Source of the DNA: Phycisphaerae bacterium | Lineage (GTDB): Bacteria; Planctomycetota; Phycisphaerae; Sedimentisphaerales; Anaerohalosphaeraceae | Direction: 5' to 3' | Length of the DNA stretch: 28,767 nt | Assembly: GCA_021736615.1 (NCBI GenBank) | Contig: JAIPFN010000089.1 | Span: forward strand, 1 to 28,767 | Shown: one piece after another, positions 1 to 8,989 of the stretch | Numbering within the stretch: the stretch's first letter is position 1 | How the letters are laid out: each line of letters starts with the position of its first letter | The notes under the pieces: model-generated | Told to the model about the DNA's origin: nothing | The model's database searches: none | Seen by the model: the letters and a program-made list of their open reading frames with translations, nothing else | Program-made: the position numbers and the translations under genes

Positions 1-97
1 ATCGAAACAACTGAATAATAGCAATAATCGAGCAGACTAAATAAATAGCCGACACCGTAAGAAAAACATGTCGTTCTTGAATTGGCAATCCGGCCAT
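1..97 (-). CDS. N-terminal fragment of a membrane protein, possibly CcsA/HemX-like cytochrome c assembly protein
   Basis: This leftward frame opens with ATG at 97 and runs off the left edge, so only the first 32 residues are seen. They begin MAGLPIQERH and continue into a hydrophobic helix rich in Ile, Leu and Val that ends at Leu-Phe-Arg. A Shine-Dalgarno-like AGGCGG lies about 8 bases upstream, just after the ahbB stop, so the two genes are probably co-transcribed. An N-terminal helix next to heme synthesis genes fits the CcsA/HemX family, which delivers heme for c-type cytochrome assembly and often neighbours hemA. Nothing in 32 residues proves that; any polytopic membrane protein would look similar. 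The presence of a gene is better supported than its identity. Confidence 0.45.
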   Translation of the reverse strand, partial: MAGLPIQERHVFLTVSAIYLVCSIIAIIQLFR

Positions 98-118
98 AAT
101 ATACCGCCTGTAACTTTA

Positions 119-607
119 TTACCTGCCGCCTGCTAAAATATAAGTAGGCGGAACCTTTTTTAATTCTCTAATTGTTTCGAGCTGCCTGTAATTTTTTATT
201 CCAACTTTCTCACTCATTTTCGCAATAGTATCTCTTACTTCATCGGGGCCTTGTCCATGAATCATGGTATATACATTGAAAGGCCACTGATCGTTCGACG
301 GTCTTTCATAAGCATGAGAAACCTCCGGAAACGACGCGAGCACATTGCCGACGTCTTCAATCCTGTCTTTTTCGACCTGCCAGACAACCATCGCACCACC
401 GTGCAAGCCGACCTTAAAATGGTTAACAATAGCCCCTAAACGGCGCATACGACCATCTTTTTTCCAATTATTGAGAATTTCAAGAACAACTTCGATGTCG
501 ACACCGATCTTTGCGGCAACATCCTTATACGGAGTCGCCGTTGCCGGCAATCCATGCTGAATTTCAGCCAATAATCTTCGTTCTATTTCACTTAAAGCCA
601 TTGCCAT
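119..607 (-). CDS. ahbB: Siroheme decarboxylase subunit AhbB (Lrp/AsnC-like fold)
   Basis: AhbB pairs with AhbA to decarboxylate siroheme to 12,18-didecarboxysiroheme in the alternative heme pathway of anaerobes; it acts in the cytoplasm. The 162-residue protein has an Asn/Lrp-type winged helix at about residues 5-60, then an alpha/beta ligand-binding domain. The stretch HAYERPSNDQWPFNVYTM at about 98-115 is characteristic of AhbB/NirL-like proteins, with His and Tyr in the region that contacts the substrate. Two Met codons (607 and 601) could serve as start; the first has a weak AGGG about 11 bases upstream. Its partner ahbA is not adjacent but lies 23 kb away at 24070-24528. A good sigma70-type promoter precedes it. 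The d1-heme enzymes NirD/L/G/H are relatives, but no denitrification genes are seen here. Confidence 0.88.
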   Translation of the reverse strand: MAMALSEIERRLLAEIQHGLPATATPYKDVAAKIGVDIEVVLEILNNWKKDGRMRRLGAIVNHFKVGLHGGAMVVWQVEKDRIEDVGNVLASFPEVSHAYERPSNDQWPFNVYTMIHGQGPDEVRDTIAKMSEKVGIKNYRQLETIRELKKVPPTYILAGGR

Positions 608-670
608 AATTGAGAAACCCTAAACATTCTAAAGTTTTGCATTACTCCAAATAACGGAAACTGATTGTTT

Positions 671-699
671 ATCATACCAAATACGAGAATGTAAATCAA
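671..699 (-). promoter_or_regulatory. Candidate sigma70-type promoter for ahbB
   Basis: Reading leftward, TTGATT (694-699) and TATGAT (671-676) are separated by exactly 17 bases. This would start transcription near 664, giving a leader of about 55 bases before ahbB. It matches the housekeeping consensus well but is untested. Confidence 0.55.
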
Positions 700-849
700 C
701 ACATAATGCGGTTATTAATGTTGCGTTGATCGTAAATAACTACAGTTTTTCACAATATTTCACCAGGAAAAGCAAAATATAGTTGAATTTCTCAGAAAAA
801 AATATAAAAATAGACAAGTTCAGTTTTAATTAAGCAAGAGGCAGTAATC

Positions 850-1776
850 ATGAGAAATATCAGAATTGCAACCAGGGCCAGCAAACTGGCTACGACACAG
901 TCCGGACATGTTCGGGACATGATAAAATCAATTTGTCCCGATGCCGAAATCACCTTTATCCATGTCTCCACCAAGGGCGACCGGGACAATACCGACTTTC
1001 TGCACAAAGTGAACTCGGTCGGATTCTTTACTTCTGAAGTCGAGAACGCCCTGCTTCAAAATGAGGCAGACATAGCCGTCCACAGCCTTAAAGACCTTCC
1101 GACAACAATAACCAAAGGCCTGACAATCGCCGCCATCCCGCCGCGTGAGAAGGTCTGTGACGCTATGGTAGCAGGCGTCAATATCAACTCCATAAACGAT
1201 CTTCCACATGGAGCCAAGGTTGGCACTTCAAGCCTGCGCAGGATCGCTCAGCTAAAACACCTCAGAAGCGATCTGAATTGCCAACCGCTAAGGGGCAACG
1301 TTGAAACGAGGGTTAACAAGGTCAAATCCGGTGAATACGATGCTATTATCATAGCACAGGCTGGATTGAACAGACTGTCGATGTCGGATAACATCTCCGT
1401 TGTACTCACTGTAGAAGAATTTGTTCCGGCACCGGGTCAGGGGGCGCTAGCTATACAGACCAGAAGCGATGACAAGGAACTGCTGGAATTACTGTCGGCG
1501 ATCGACAACAAAGAAGCCAGAATCACCACCACCATCGAACGATCAATACTCGCAAAACTGCATGGTGGGTGCAGCATCCCGCTGGGTGTTTACTCTCAAG
1601 TCGTAAATGATGAAATTTCACTGATTGCTGTAATATCCAACGTCGACGCAACAAAATACGTCAGGAAAACAGCAAAATGTGGGGTATCTGACATAGAAGA
1701 AATTGCCGAAAAAATCGCCGCCGAACTCCTCGATGAAGGCGGCAGAGAAATCCTCGAAGAAATCAGAGAAAAATAA
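850..1776 (+). CDS. hemC: Hydroxymethylbilane synthase (porphobilinogen deaminase)
   Basis: This enzyme joins four porphobilinogen molecules into the linear tetrapyrrole hydroxymethylbilane. At 308 residues it has normal family length. Family signatures are visible: IRIATRASKLA at the N-terminus, VHSLKDLPT at about 77-85 with the catalytic Asp, GTSSLRR at about 125-131, and HGGCSIPLG near 238-246. Cys241 in that last motif is the expected attachment point of the dipyrromethane cofactor. The ATG at 850 is preceded by GAGG about 8 bases away. The gene diverges from ahbB across a 242-bp gap and ends tail-to-tail, 8 bases from the leftward sensor kinase. Its product feeds the HemD domain of the fusion at 24882-26279. 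Confidence 0.97.
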   Translation: MRNIRIATRASKLATTQSGHVRDMIKSICPDAEITFIHVSTKGDRDNTDFLHKVNSVGFFTSEVENALLQNEADIAVHSLKDLPTTITKGLTIAAIPPREKVCDAMVAGVNINSINDLPHGAKVGTSSLRRIAQLKHLRSDLNCQPLRGNVETRVNKVKSGEYDAIIIAQAGLNRLSMSDNISVVLTVEEFVPAPGQGALAIQTRSDDKELLELLSAIDNKEARITTTIERSILAKLHGGCSIPLGVYSQVVNDEISLIAVISNVDATKYVRKTAKCGVSDIEEIAEKIAAELLDEGGREILEEIREK

Positions 1777-1784
1777 TTCGGCTT

Positions 1785-3569
1785 TTAAAGCTCCTGAACA
1801 GGCAGGTTTATTTCGATGAGATTTCGGTCATCCTGCCGTTTGGCGTCAATTGTTCCATTGTAAGCTAAGACGAGCCTTTTGAGAACCACCAAACCGAACG
1901 AATTATTTTTTGAAATGGTTCCGGCAGTCGAAAACGGCTCAAAAATATCATTGGGGTCGTCATAACCGGTATCGGCAAGGTTGTCGCTGAAAACAATTCT
2001 TAAGCTTTTTGCGCCTTGATCGCACTTTATTGAAAAATCGGCAACTTCATTGCCCGTCGCCGATTGGACGACATTTTGTACGACCGCAAAAAACACCTGC
2101 TCCATTTCATGTGACGAAATATACATACACGGCACGACATCGATGCCGGATGTTTCCACTCTGAGCATCGCCTGATTAATGCGGTCCCTGAAAACGGCAA
2201 GAACGCGACTGACGATTTGTTCGATATCAATCGGTTCTGCCTTAGGGTTAGGGGTAATATTGGCAAAGCTGAAAAATTTGTCAATAATTTCCATTGCCTC
2301 AGACGAATGCTCAAGGCTGTTTTCAAGCGGTTTACGAAGACTGTGACTATCGGGCATCTTACGTAAAGCGACCAGAGCGGTCAAAAGCGAGGCCTTTATT
2401 GATGCAACCGGCGTCGATAATTTTTGTACCATTTCCGTGCTTAGCGTTCCGATCTCGGCAAGAGTTTTCTGTTCGAGCATCCGCTCGCGATAATCACTCA
2501 ACTCTGCCTGTTTCTTCCTTTCGGCGGTGATGTCAATGACAACTCCGATCGCCCCTTCAATATGCCCGCGGTCTTTCAAAGGGCCGGAAAAAAGCTGCAA
2601 GACACAATCTTTGACTTTAAACGTAGACACTGAATCTTTTTCCAGCAGGGCTGACTGACAACACTGAGCAACTTCTTCATCACCAAAAACTTCCGACACC
2701 TTATGACCTATTACTTCCTTGCCTGAAATACCCAGACTATCGAGGCCCTTGCCTTCTATAAATGTAATATTATTATCTTTGTCGGTCGTGAACAATATTA
2801 CCGAAGTCTGCTGCGCAACAGTAGAAAACCGAAACCGGCTGTCATTAAGATCCCGCTTTATCTCCCAGTGAAATATCTCCAGAACCCGAATAAGACTATA
2901 AGCAATAATAACTGCACATCCGCTGCGGAACACCTGTACAGGAATACCGCCAAAGAGTTCCTTAAACGAATCATAGTTCAACAATGAAGCGGGAAAGATA
3001 TCGGCCTTTTTAACTATAACACCCGCGAATAAAGCATAAGCCATAAAAGCAAAACCCGCGATTTTAAGGTTTTGAGTAATCCTTTTAACACGTGCAGGCT
3101 CTACCTGGGGAACATAAAGCAGCAAGGCAAGTCCGGTAAGAAAAGCACCGGGGACGCACAGAATATATCGCGACCAGATATCCCACATAAGCATTGTTCG
3201 CGAACCAAACAAGAAAAGAACTGCCCAGAGTACCACCAAAAACAGACTAATAAATCTACAGGCACAAGATTTTTTCGAGCATGTTATAAGTACTTTTGAG
3301 CTAAAAATAAGGAGAAAAACAAAGGATACCGGCAAAGTAACGGAACGAATAATCTCAAGCGGCCGCGGGTCCGCCAGGTACTCAATGCCAATAAAAAGAT
3401 CCAGCCATTCATTAATACCATGAATAATACCAAAGCAAGCAACAAACTTAATACTACCACTCAGTGCAAACGAACTGCCCTTTTTGGGATAGAGCAATAT
3501 AGCAAACCCCATCAGAAAGAAAGCCAGACCATATATAAAAAAAACTACTGTCATAAATTGACCGATCAA
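1785..3569 (-). CDS. Membrane-bound PAS-domain histidine-kinase-like protein lacking the phospho-acceptor His
   Basis: The 594-residue protein has about seven hydrophobic segments in residues 1-235, a PAS domain at about 245-355, a dimerisation helix region at about 365-430 and a GHKL ATPase-like domain at about 455-592. In the H-box, where kinases have His-Glu followed by Asn-Pro, it reads VQKLSTP, so Gln382 replaces the phosphorylated His. The ATPase domain keeps the N-box Asn (QNVVQSA) and an IFEPFSTAG stretch. Its G1 box (DNLADTG) and G2 box (NNSFGL) are degenerate. It may be a sensor without kinase activity, or may act through a partner. The frame can open at TTG 3569, but ATG 3554, 17 bases past the hemB stop, looks a better start and suggests coupling to hemB. 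No response regulator is in the window. Confidence 0.8.
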   Translation of the reverse strand: MIGQFMTVVFFIYGLAFFLMGFAILLYPKKGSSFALSGSIKFVACFGIIHGINEWLDLFIGIEYLADPRPLEIIRSVTLPVSFVFLLIFSSKVLITCSKKSCACRFISLFLVVLWAVLFLFGSRTMLMWDIWSRYILCVPGAFLTGLALLLYVPQVEPARVKRITQNLKIAGFAFMAYALFAGVIVKKADIFPASLLNYDSFKELFGGIPVQVFRSGCAVIIAYSLIRVLEIFHWEIKRDLNDSRFRFSTVAQQTSVILFTTDKDNNITFIEGKGLDSLGISGKEVIGHKVSEVFGDEEVAQCCQSALLEKDSVSTFKVKDCVLQLFSGPLKDRGHIEGAIGVVIDITAERKKQAELSDYRERMLEQKTLAEIGTLSTEMVQKLSTPVASIKASLLTALVALRKMPDSHSLRKPLENSLEHSSEAMEIIDKFFSFANITPNPKAEPIDIEQIVSRVLAVFRDRINQAMLRVETSGIDVVPCMYISSHEMEQVFFAVVQNVVQSATGNEVADFSIKCDQGAKSLRIVFSDNLADTGYDDPNDIFEPFSTAGTISKNNSFGLVVLKRLVLAYNGTIDAKRQDDRNLIEINLPVQEL

Positions 3570-3570
3570 A

Positions 3571-4545
3571 CTATTTCGAAAGCAGTTTTGCCGCTTCTTT
3601 TGCGTAGTATGTAATTATTATCCCTGCTCCTGCCCGTTTAAGCGATGTCAGAGATTCCATCATCGCCGCCTGCCTGTCGATCAGTCCGGCAGATGCGGCG
3701 GCATTGATGCACATATATTCTCCGGAGACGTTATAGGCTGCGATGGGGACATTGAACTTCTGCCTTGCGCGATAAATTATGTCAAGGTAAGGCAGGCCGG
3801 GTTTGACCATCAGCATGTCGGCACCTTCCTGGAGGTCCAGCTCCATCTCAACCATTGCCTCGTCTGAATTCGGCGGGTCCATCTGGTAGCTCTTGCGGTC
3901 ACCTTCGCCCGGTGCGCTGTGAGCGGCGTCACGAAACGGCCCGTAAAACGCCGACGCGTATTTTGCCGAGTACGACATTATCGCGATATCGACCAGTCCT
4001 TCCTCGTCGAGCTTTTGACGCATCACGCCAATGCGGCCGTCCATCATATCCGACGGGGCGACAATATCGGCACCTGCGAGGGCATGGGTCAGAGCCATCT
4101 CTGCCAGAAGACCGCAGCTAATGTCATTTTCGATCTTGCCATCCTTGACCACCCCGCAATGGCCGTGATCGGTGTATGCACAAAGGCAAACATCGGTGAT
4201 AACAAGCAGATCGGGACATGCCTTTTTGATCGCTTTTATAGCCTTCGGGACGGGACCGTTGGCGTCGGCGGCCTCTGAACCGGTCGCGTCTTTGCTTGAC
4301 GGCAGACCGAAAATAAGAACCGCCGGTATCTCCAGCGAAGCAACTTCCATCGCTTCTTCGGCGATAATATCAGGTGAAATATGGAAACACCCGTCCATCG
4401 ACGGGATCGGCTCTTTGACATTATTTCCGGGACACGTAAACAACGGGTAAACCAGGTCGTTTACTGACAACTCGTTTTCGGCGACGAGCCTGCGCATGGT
4501 TTCAGTTGTCCTGAGCCTTCTCGGTCTTGAAATCGGAAAAGCCAT
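3571..4545 (-). CDS. hemB: Porphobilinogen synthase (delta-aminolevulinic acid dehydratase)
   Basis: HemB condenses two 5-aminolevulinate molecules to porphobilinogen, the step before HemC. The 324 residues match family length. The two Schiff-base lysines are visible: Lys195 in SYSAKYAS and Lys248 in MLMVKPGLPYLD. The Cys triad DVCLCAYTDHGHCG (Cys120, Cys122, Cys130) marks a zinc-dependent enzyme rather than the Asp-rich magnesium type. The ATG at 4545 has GGAG 7 bases upstream. It lies between the giant pseudokinase gene (103 bp upstream) and the sensor kinase gene (immediately downstream), all leftward, so the three may form one transcript. Confidence 0.97.
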   Translation of the reverse strand: MAFPISRPRRLRTTETMRRLVAENELSVNDLVYPLFTCPGNNVKEPIPSMDGCFHISPDIIAEEAMEVASLEIPAVLIFGLPSSKDATGSEAADANGPVPKAIKAIKKACPDLLVITDVCLCAYTDHGHCGVVKDGKIENDISCGLLAEMALTHALAGADIVAPSDMMDGRIGVMRQKLDEEGLVDIAIMSYSAKYASAFYGPFRDAAHSAPGEGDRKSYQMDPPNSDEAMVEMELDLQEGADMLMVKPGLPYLDIIYRARQKFNVPIAAYNVSGEYMCINAAASAGLIDRQAAMMESLTSLKRAGAGIIITYYAKEAAKLLSK

Positions 4546-4584
4546 TTAAAATCTCCGCTTTTTTTTGGTTCAATATTTGGCATC

Positions 4585-4614
4585 TTACTAAAAGTCACAG
4601 AAAAATCCAGTCAA
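4585..4614 (-). promoter_or_regulatory. Weak candidate promoter for hemB
   Basis: Leftward TTGACT (4609-4614) is followed after 18 bases by TAGTAA (4585-4590). The -35 box is good and the -10 box poor. It lies in the 103-bp gap between the Sel1/pseudokinase gene and hemB. Confidence 0.3.
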
Positions 4615-4648
4615 ATATAAAAAGGAATACAAATAATATGCCTGATAT

Positions 4649-7600
4649 TTACCAGCTATATCCCTCGTTCTCTTTGAGTATTTTGAGTCTTTCGGCGGCT
4701 GCTTTATGACCGGCAATTGCGGCTTTTGCGTACCACTCTTTTGCGATTTTAATATCGGCTTCAACACCTTCGCCTTCTTCATACATTCCTGCAAGATTGT
4801 ACATAGCTGCCGGGTTTCTGCCTTCTGCGGCCTTGGAGAACCACTCAAAAGCCTTTTTAAAATCCATTTTAGTACCGATACCATTGTAATGTATCAATCC
4901 CAGATTAAGCATGGCGTCATAGCTGCCTGCCTTGGCACATTTCGTAAACCACCCCATCGAGGCCACATCGTCTTTTTCAACGCCCTCGCCATTGTGATAC
5001 AGAACCCCCAGGTTGTACATCGAATTAATATCTCCGGCTTCGGCGGCTTTTTTGAACCATTCGACACCTTTCTCTTTGTTTTTAGCCGTACCGTCACCTG
5101 TAAAGTAAGCCAGTGCGACATTCGACATCGCCCGGACCTCTCCGCTTTCGGCGGCTTTTAAATACAACTGAAAAGCCCTTACGGGATTCTTTGCAAGGCC
5201 TACGCCCTGCTTATATATCTCGGCAAGGTAGGACATCGCCATTACTTCTCCGCCGTCTACGGCACGATTGAACCACTGTACCGCCTTGGTATAATCCTGC
5301 TCGACTCCGAAACCGTTATAGTAAGCGACCCCGAGGTTAAACATGCTGTGAATCTCGCCGTCTTCGGCTGCTTTCGTATAGCATTCGACTGCCATGGAAA
5401 GATCTTTTTCAACACCGTTACCTGTTCGATATGCGGTGCCCAGATTAAACAATCCTTTTTTGTTTCCCAGGTCCGACGCTTTGATAAACCACTTGACGGC
5501 TTTGCCGTACTCTTTGCCTTCGTTATAAATGACGCCAAGGTTTACCATCGAATTGCTGTTGCCGGCCTCGGCTGATTTATTAAACCACTTGACCGCCGTC
5601 AAAACATCACGCTCGGCGCCAAGACCGTTGTAATACCCCAGCCCCAGATTGTACATAGCTTCGACATCGCCAAGCTCTGCGGCTCTGGCAAAATATTCCA
5701 TTGCAACGGCGTCATCCCGCTCTACGCCTTTGCCCTCATGATAGGCAAGGGCCAGATTAAACATGCTTTTACTGTGTCCCTTTGACGCTGCCTGAGTGAA
5801 TAACTCTATAGCACGTTCAAGGTCTTTTTCGCCGCCGTCACGCTCATAATACAGTGTGCCGAGGTTGGCTATGGCCTGAATATTGCCCTTCGCTGCCGCT
5901 TTTTCGTACAACTCAACAGCCTTGGCAACATCCCCGGCACCTTTAGCGGCAATGGCCCGTTTGACCATATCCAATTCATCATTTGCAGCTTTTTCAAGAG
6001 CTGTTTTTTCAAGTGCTGCTTTTCGTAGTGCAGCCTTTTCACGTGCAGCTTGTTCGAGAGCGGCTTGTTGAAGTGCCGCCCTTTCAAGTTCAGCCTTTTC
6101 GAGGGCCGCCTTTTCAAGTGCAGCCTTTTCGAGGGCAACCTTTTCACGTGCGGCCTTTTCAAGGGCGGCTATTTCACGTGCGGCTTGTTCACGTGCGGCC
6201 TGATCGCGTGCGGCCTGGTCGCGTTTCTCTCTTTCAAGTGCTGCTTTTTCACGGGCAGCTTTGTCGATTGCGGCTTGCTCGATTGCCGCTTGCTCACTAT
6301 CTACCTGATCCACAGACTTTTGTTTAATGACTAAATCCGAATATGTTTGCTTAATGACATACCAACCGCCAAAATAAAATGCCCATAAGGACGCTCCGCC
6401 CAGCAAAATAAGTAATATTGCCATTGCGAAAAAATATTTAGCCTTTGACGGCTTCTTAGTAACCACCGGTCTTTCCAAAGGCTTCCCTGTAAGCAATGGA
6501 TCAGCAGAGATCACCGCGGAAAAGTCAGACGACTGTTCCGGAATTGCTTCATTAAGGACTTGCTCTTGATCGGCCTTTATCTGGGCGATGGCTTCGGCAT
6601 ATTCCCGGACTTGCTCCTCGGCCTGGATTCTGGCTTTGGTTTCTGCTTCGAGAAGTTGTTTAGACTCGGCCTTAATCGCGGTGAACTCTTCGGATAGCCG
6701 CCGTATTTCGTCCTTAGCATTTTCAAGCACGTCGGAACTTGCTTCTATTTCCTTTGCCGAATCGGTTTTGATCTGCTCTATCTCTTTTTCATAAGAAAGC
6801 AGCTTCTCCTCGGCAAGTTTTCTTGTCAGGGCCTCTTCTTCAAGACGCTTAGCGGATTCGCTTTTTATCGCGGCAACCTCTTCGGTAAGCTGTCGTATCT
6901 GCACCTTCGCATCATCCAGAGCAACTCCTTGGTTGCCGATCTCTGACTCGGTCCTGGCCTTGATCTCTTCAATACGTTTGGCGTATTCCAGAACCTCGGC
7001 CTGGGCCAAAGCCCGTTCTGCGGCCTCAGCTTTTATTCGCTCGTCAGCTTGAGCTTGTATCTGCCCCGACTTTTCATTTGCCGCTTGACATTCCTGCTCG
7101 GCGATAAGACGTAACTGTTTCTCCTGATCAAGCCTCCTATCGGCCTGGCTTTCAATCTGCTCGATCCTGGCCTGCAATGCACAAATCTGCTCCTGAGCCT
7201 TATTGCGGGCCTGTGTCTCTGTGTCGATCTTTTCTGTATATTCGATTTTGAACTGCTCGAACATTTGAGTCGATTTTTCGAGTTGGTTTTCCGCACTGAT
7301 TCTCGACTCGCTTTCGGATTCTATCCGTTCGAGAGCTTCGGCTTTTAGCTGGATAGTCGCATTCTTAAACGCTTCTAATTGGCTCTGTGCCTTTTCAAGT
7401 TCGAGTTTTTCAACTCTTATCTGCTCTTGCGATTGCGATTTAATCTCTTCGATCGTCTTGGCATATTCCCGGAGCTGCTGTTCTGCACGTATCCGGACAT
7501 CTTTTTCGGCCTCAAGCAGTTGCTCAATACTCTGCCGGGCTTCAATTTCAGCCTGAATTTTCTTTTCGATACTTGTCCGGGCCTCAATCTCGGCCTGTGC

Positions 7601-8989
7601 TTTTTGCTCGGCCGCGGCCCTGGCCGACCTTTCTGCTTCTATCTTTTTCCGTCGGTCCGCTTTAAGCCCTTCAATTTTCTTGACATATTCCTGTAACTGA
7701 TGCTGAGCCTGCGTCCGTGCTTGAACCTCCGACTGAAGCTGTTGTTCAATACCTGTTCGGTTTGTTATTTCGGCCTCAAGCTTTTGCTCGATACTCTGCT
7801 GGGCATCGATCACAACCTGTACTTGTTGCTCTGCCGTGACCCTGGCTGCCCTTTCGGCTTCTATTTTTTCGCGTCCGTCCGCTTCGATTTCTTCGATCTT
7901 ATCGATGTATTCCTGCACCTGCAGTTGAGCCTGCACACGGGCTTCGACTTCAGTCTGGATCTGTTGCTTAGCCTGTGCCCTGACCTGTTTAACAACAGCT
8001 TCGGTATCTTCAACCGGTTCTTCGCTCTGTTTTGCGATTTCGGGCCGGATATGAGCGGCAGATATTTCAATTGTATCTTCAGTTCCACCGGCAAGACATT
8101 CGACAAGCTCCGAGGCACGTAAGGGCCTGTCTTCTGGATTTCGCGAAAGCGCCCTGGCAAGGATAGAATTTTGACGACCGTTAAGAACCTCCAGCTTCAA
8201 AGGCAGTTGATTGTCGGCCTGGTATTCCGTCCAGCCGCGCCAGTACGGAGCCTGATCGCTGAGACATTCGTATATACACGCCGCCAACGAATAAATATCG
8301 CTATGACTCGACGCGTCACCGCCGTCAAGCTGCTCGGGTGCTCTAAACCGAAGCGATAAATTGACATCCTGCCCCCCCATATCTTCAAGTATATTCTTAA
8401 TAAACCTGCTTAGTCCGAAACCCGCAAATTTCGCACTTTCACCATCAACGACAATATTCTCCGGGGCAATATCACCGTGAACAATATCTTTGCTATGGGC
8501 ATAATCAAGCCCTTCGGCAAGCCGGGCAAATATGCTCGATACCTTATGCAGCGGCAAAGGCCTTTTTTCTGCAAGCAGCTTATCAAGCCCAACGCCCTGA
8601 CAAAATTCGCTCACAAAAAATTTGATGTCATTGTTTGTTTCAAAAGCTTTAAGCTTGACGATAGAACGGTGCGATAAACCGGCCAGCGGAAGAACCTGTT
8701 TTTGCAGTAGATTGATCTGGTCGGCATTTTCGGACAGGGCAAGCGGAAGAGCATGGATCATAAAGCGGGTATCTTCGGCGACATCCTCGGCTTCATAAAT
8801 CACACCCTTACAGCCGGTGCTGATCTGACGATTAACAATATACCGCAAACCGAGCACCTGGCCGGCACTGTCACCGCCAAGCATGGGCAGACCGCAAATG
8901 CTGTTATGCGTCAGCATAGCCGCTCCGCACTGGAGACAAAATTTGCAATCGCCGGTATTTTCGCTGTTACATGATCGACATTCAGGCAT
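4649..8989 (-). CDS. Giant membrane-anchored protein: zinc ribbon, pseudokinase, coiled coil, one TM helix, Sel1 repeats
   Basis: From ATG 8989 (a TTG at 8995 is also possible) this encodes 1446 residues. In order: a zinc ribbon at 4-21 (CxxC...CxxC); a PknB-like Ser/Thr kinase fold at about 50-300; a long charged coiled coil at about 320-810 in which an EYAKxIEEIKA-like motif recurs; one membrane helix at about 848-876; an Ala-Leu-Glu-Lys pentad region at about 890-995; and about 12 Sel1 repeats of 36 residues from about 1018 to the end. The kinase fold keeps HGD (Asp173) and APE. It has His79 where the ATP-binding Lys should be and Gly190 in place of the DFG Asp (GFG), so catalysis is doubtful. 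Topology suggests a cytoplasmic kinase fold and coiled coil with an exported Sel1 solenoid. It may be a scaffold; its partners are unknown. Confidence 0.85.
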   Translation of the reverse strand: MPECRSCNSENTGDCKFCLQCGAAMLTHNSICGLPMLGGDSAGQVLGLRYIVNRQISTGCKGVIYEAEDVAEDTRFMIHALPLALSENADQINLLQKQVLPLAGLSHRSIVKLKAFETNNDIKFFVSEFCQGVGLDKLLAEKRPLPLHKVSSIFARLAEGLDYAHSKDIVHGDIAPENIVVDGESAKFAGFGLSRFIKNILEDMGGQDVNLSLRFRAPEQLDGGDASSHSDIYSLAACIYECLSDQAPYWRGWTEYQADNQLPLKLEVLNGRQNSILARALSRNPEDRPLRASELVECLAGGTEDTIEISAAHIRPEIAKQSEEPVEDTEAVVKQVRAQAKQQIQTEVEARVQAQLQVQEYIDKIEEIEADGREKIEAERAARVTAEQQVQVVIDAQQSIEQKLEAEITNRTGIEQQLQSEVQARTQAQHQLQEYVKKIEGLKADRRKKIEAERSARAAAEQKAQAEIEARTSIEKKIQAEIEARQSIEQLLEAEKDVRIRAEQQLREYAKTIEEIKSQSQEQIRVEKLELEKAQSQLEAFKNATIQLKAEALERIESESESRISAENQLEKSTQMFEQFKIEYTEKIDTETQARNKAQEQICALQARIEQIESQADRRLDQEKQLRLIAEQECQAANEKSGQIQAQADERIKAEAAERALAQAEVLEYAKRIEEIKARTESEIGNQGVALDDAKVQIRQLTEEVAAIKSESAKRLEEEALTRKLAEEKLLSYEKEIEQIKTDSAKEIEASSDVLENAKDEIRRLSEEFTAIKAESKQLLEAETKARIQAEEQVREYAEAIAQIKADQEQVLNEAIPEQSSDFSAVISADPLLTGKPLERPVVTKKPSKAKYFFAMAILLILLGGASLWAFYFGGWYVIKQTYSDLVIKQKSVDQVDSEQAAIEQAAIDKAAREKAALEREKRDQAARDQAAREQAAREIAALEKAAREKVALEKAALEKAALEKAELERAALQQAALEQAAREKAALRKAALEKTALEKAANDELDMVKRAIAAKGAGDVAKAVELYEKAAAKGNIQAIANLGTLYYERDGGEKDLERAIELFTQAASKGHSKSMFNLALAYHEGKGVERDDAVAMEYFARAAELGDVEAMYNLGLGYYNGLGAERDVLTAVKWFNKSAEAGNSNSMVNLGVIYNEGKEYGKAVKWFIKASDLGNKKGLFNLGTAYRTGNGVEKDLSMAVECYTKAAEDGEIHSMFNLGVAYYNGFGVEQDYTKAVQWFNRAVDGGEVMAMSYLAEIYKQGVGLAKNPVRAFQLYLKAAESGEVRAMSNVALAYFTGDGTAKNKEKGVEWFKKAAEAGDINSMYNLGVLYHNGEGVEKDDVASMGWFTKCAKAGSYDAMLNLGLIHYNGIGTKMDFKKAFEWFSKAAEGRNPAAMYNLAGMYEEGEGVEADIKIAKEWYAKAAIAGHKAAAERLKILKENEGYSW
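5985..6300 (-). repeat. 15-bp-period repeat encoding Ala-Leu-Glu-Lys pentads
   Basis: Inside the giant gene, roughly 20 imperfect 15-bp units encode pentads such as AALEK, AAREK and AAREQ. They probably form a rigid single alpha-helix just outside the membrane helix and before the Sel1 solenoid. Units differ mainly at synonymous or Leu/Arg positions, as expected of slippage-prone expansion. Confidence 0.75.

Noticed and set aside
119..607. ahbB as an ordinary Lrp/AsnC transcription regulator
   Set aside because: The AhbB-type HAYERP...WPFN stretch and the companion AhbA point to siroheme decarboxylase.
4689..5960. CRISPR or DNA satellite reading of the ~108-bp periodicity
   Set aside because: The period is the 36-residue Sel1 protein repeat; DNA copies are diverged and coding.
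5883..6334. Long antisense frames over the giant gene
   Set aside because: They mirror the 15-bp repeat of the real gene and have repetitive Phe/Cys-rich products without domains.
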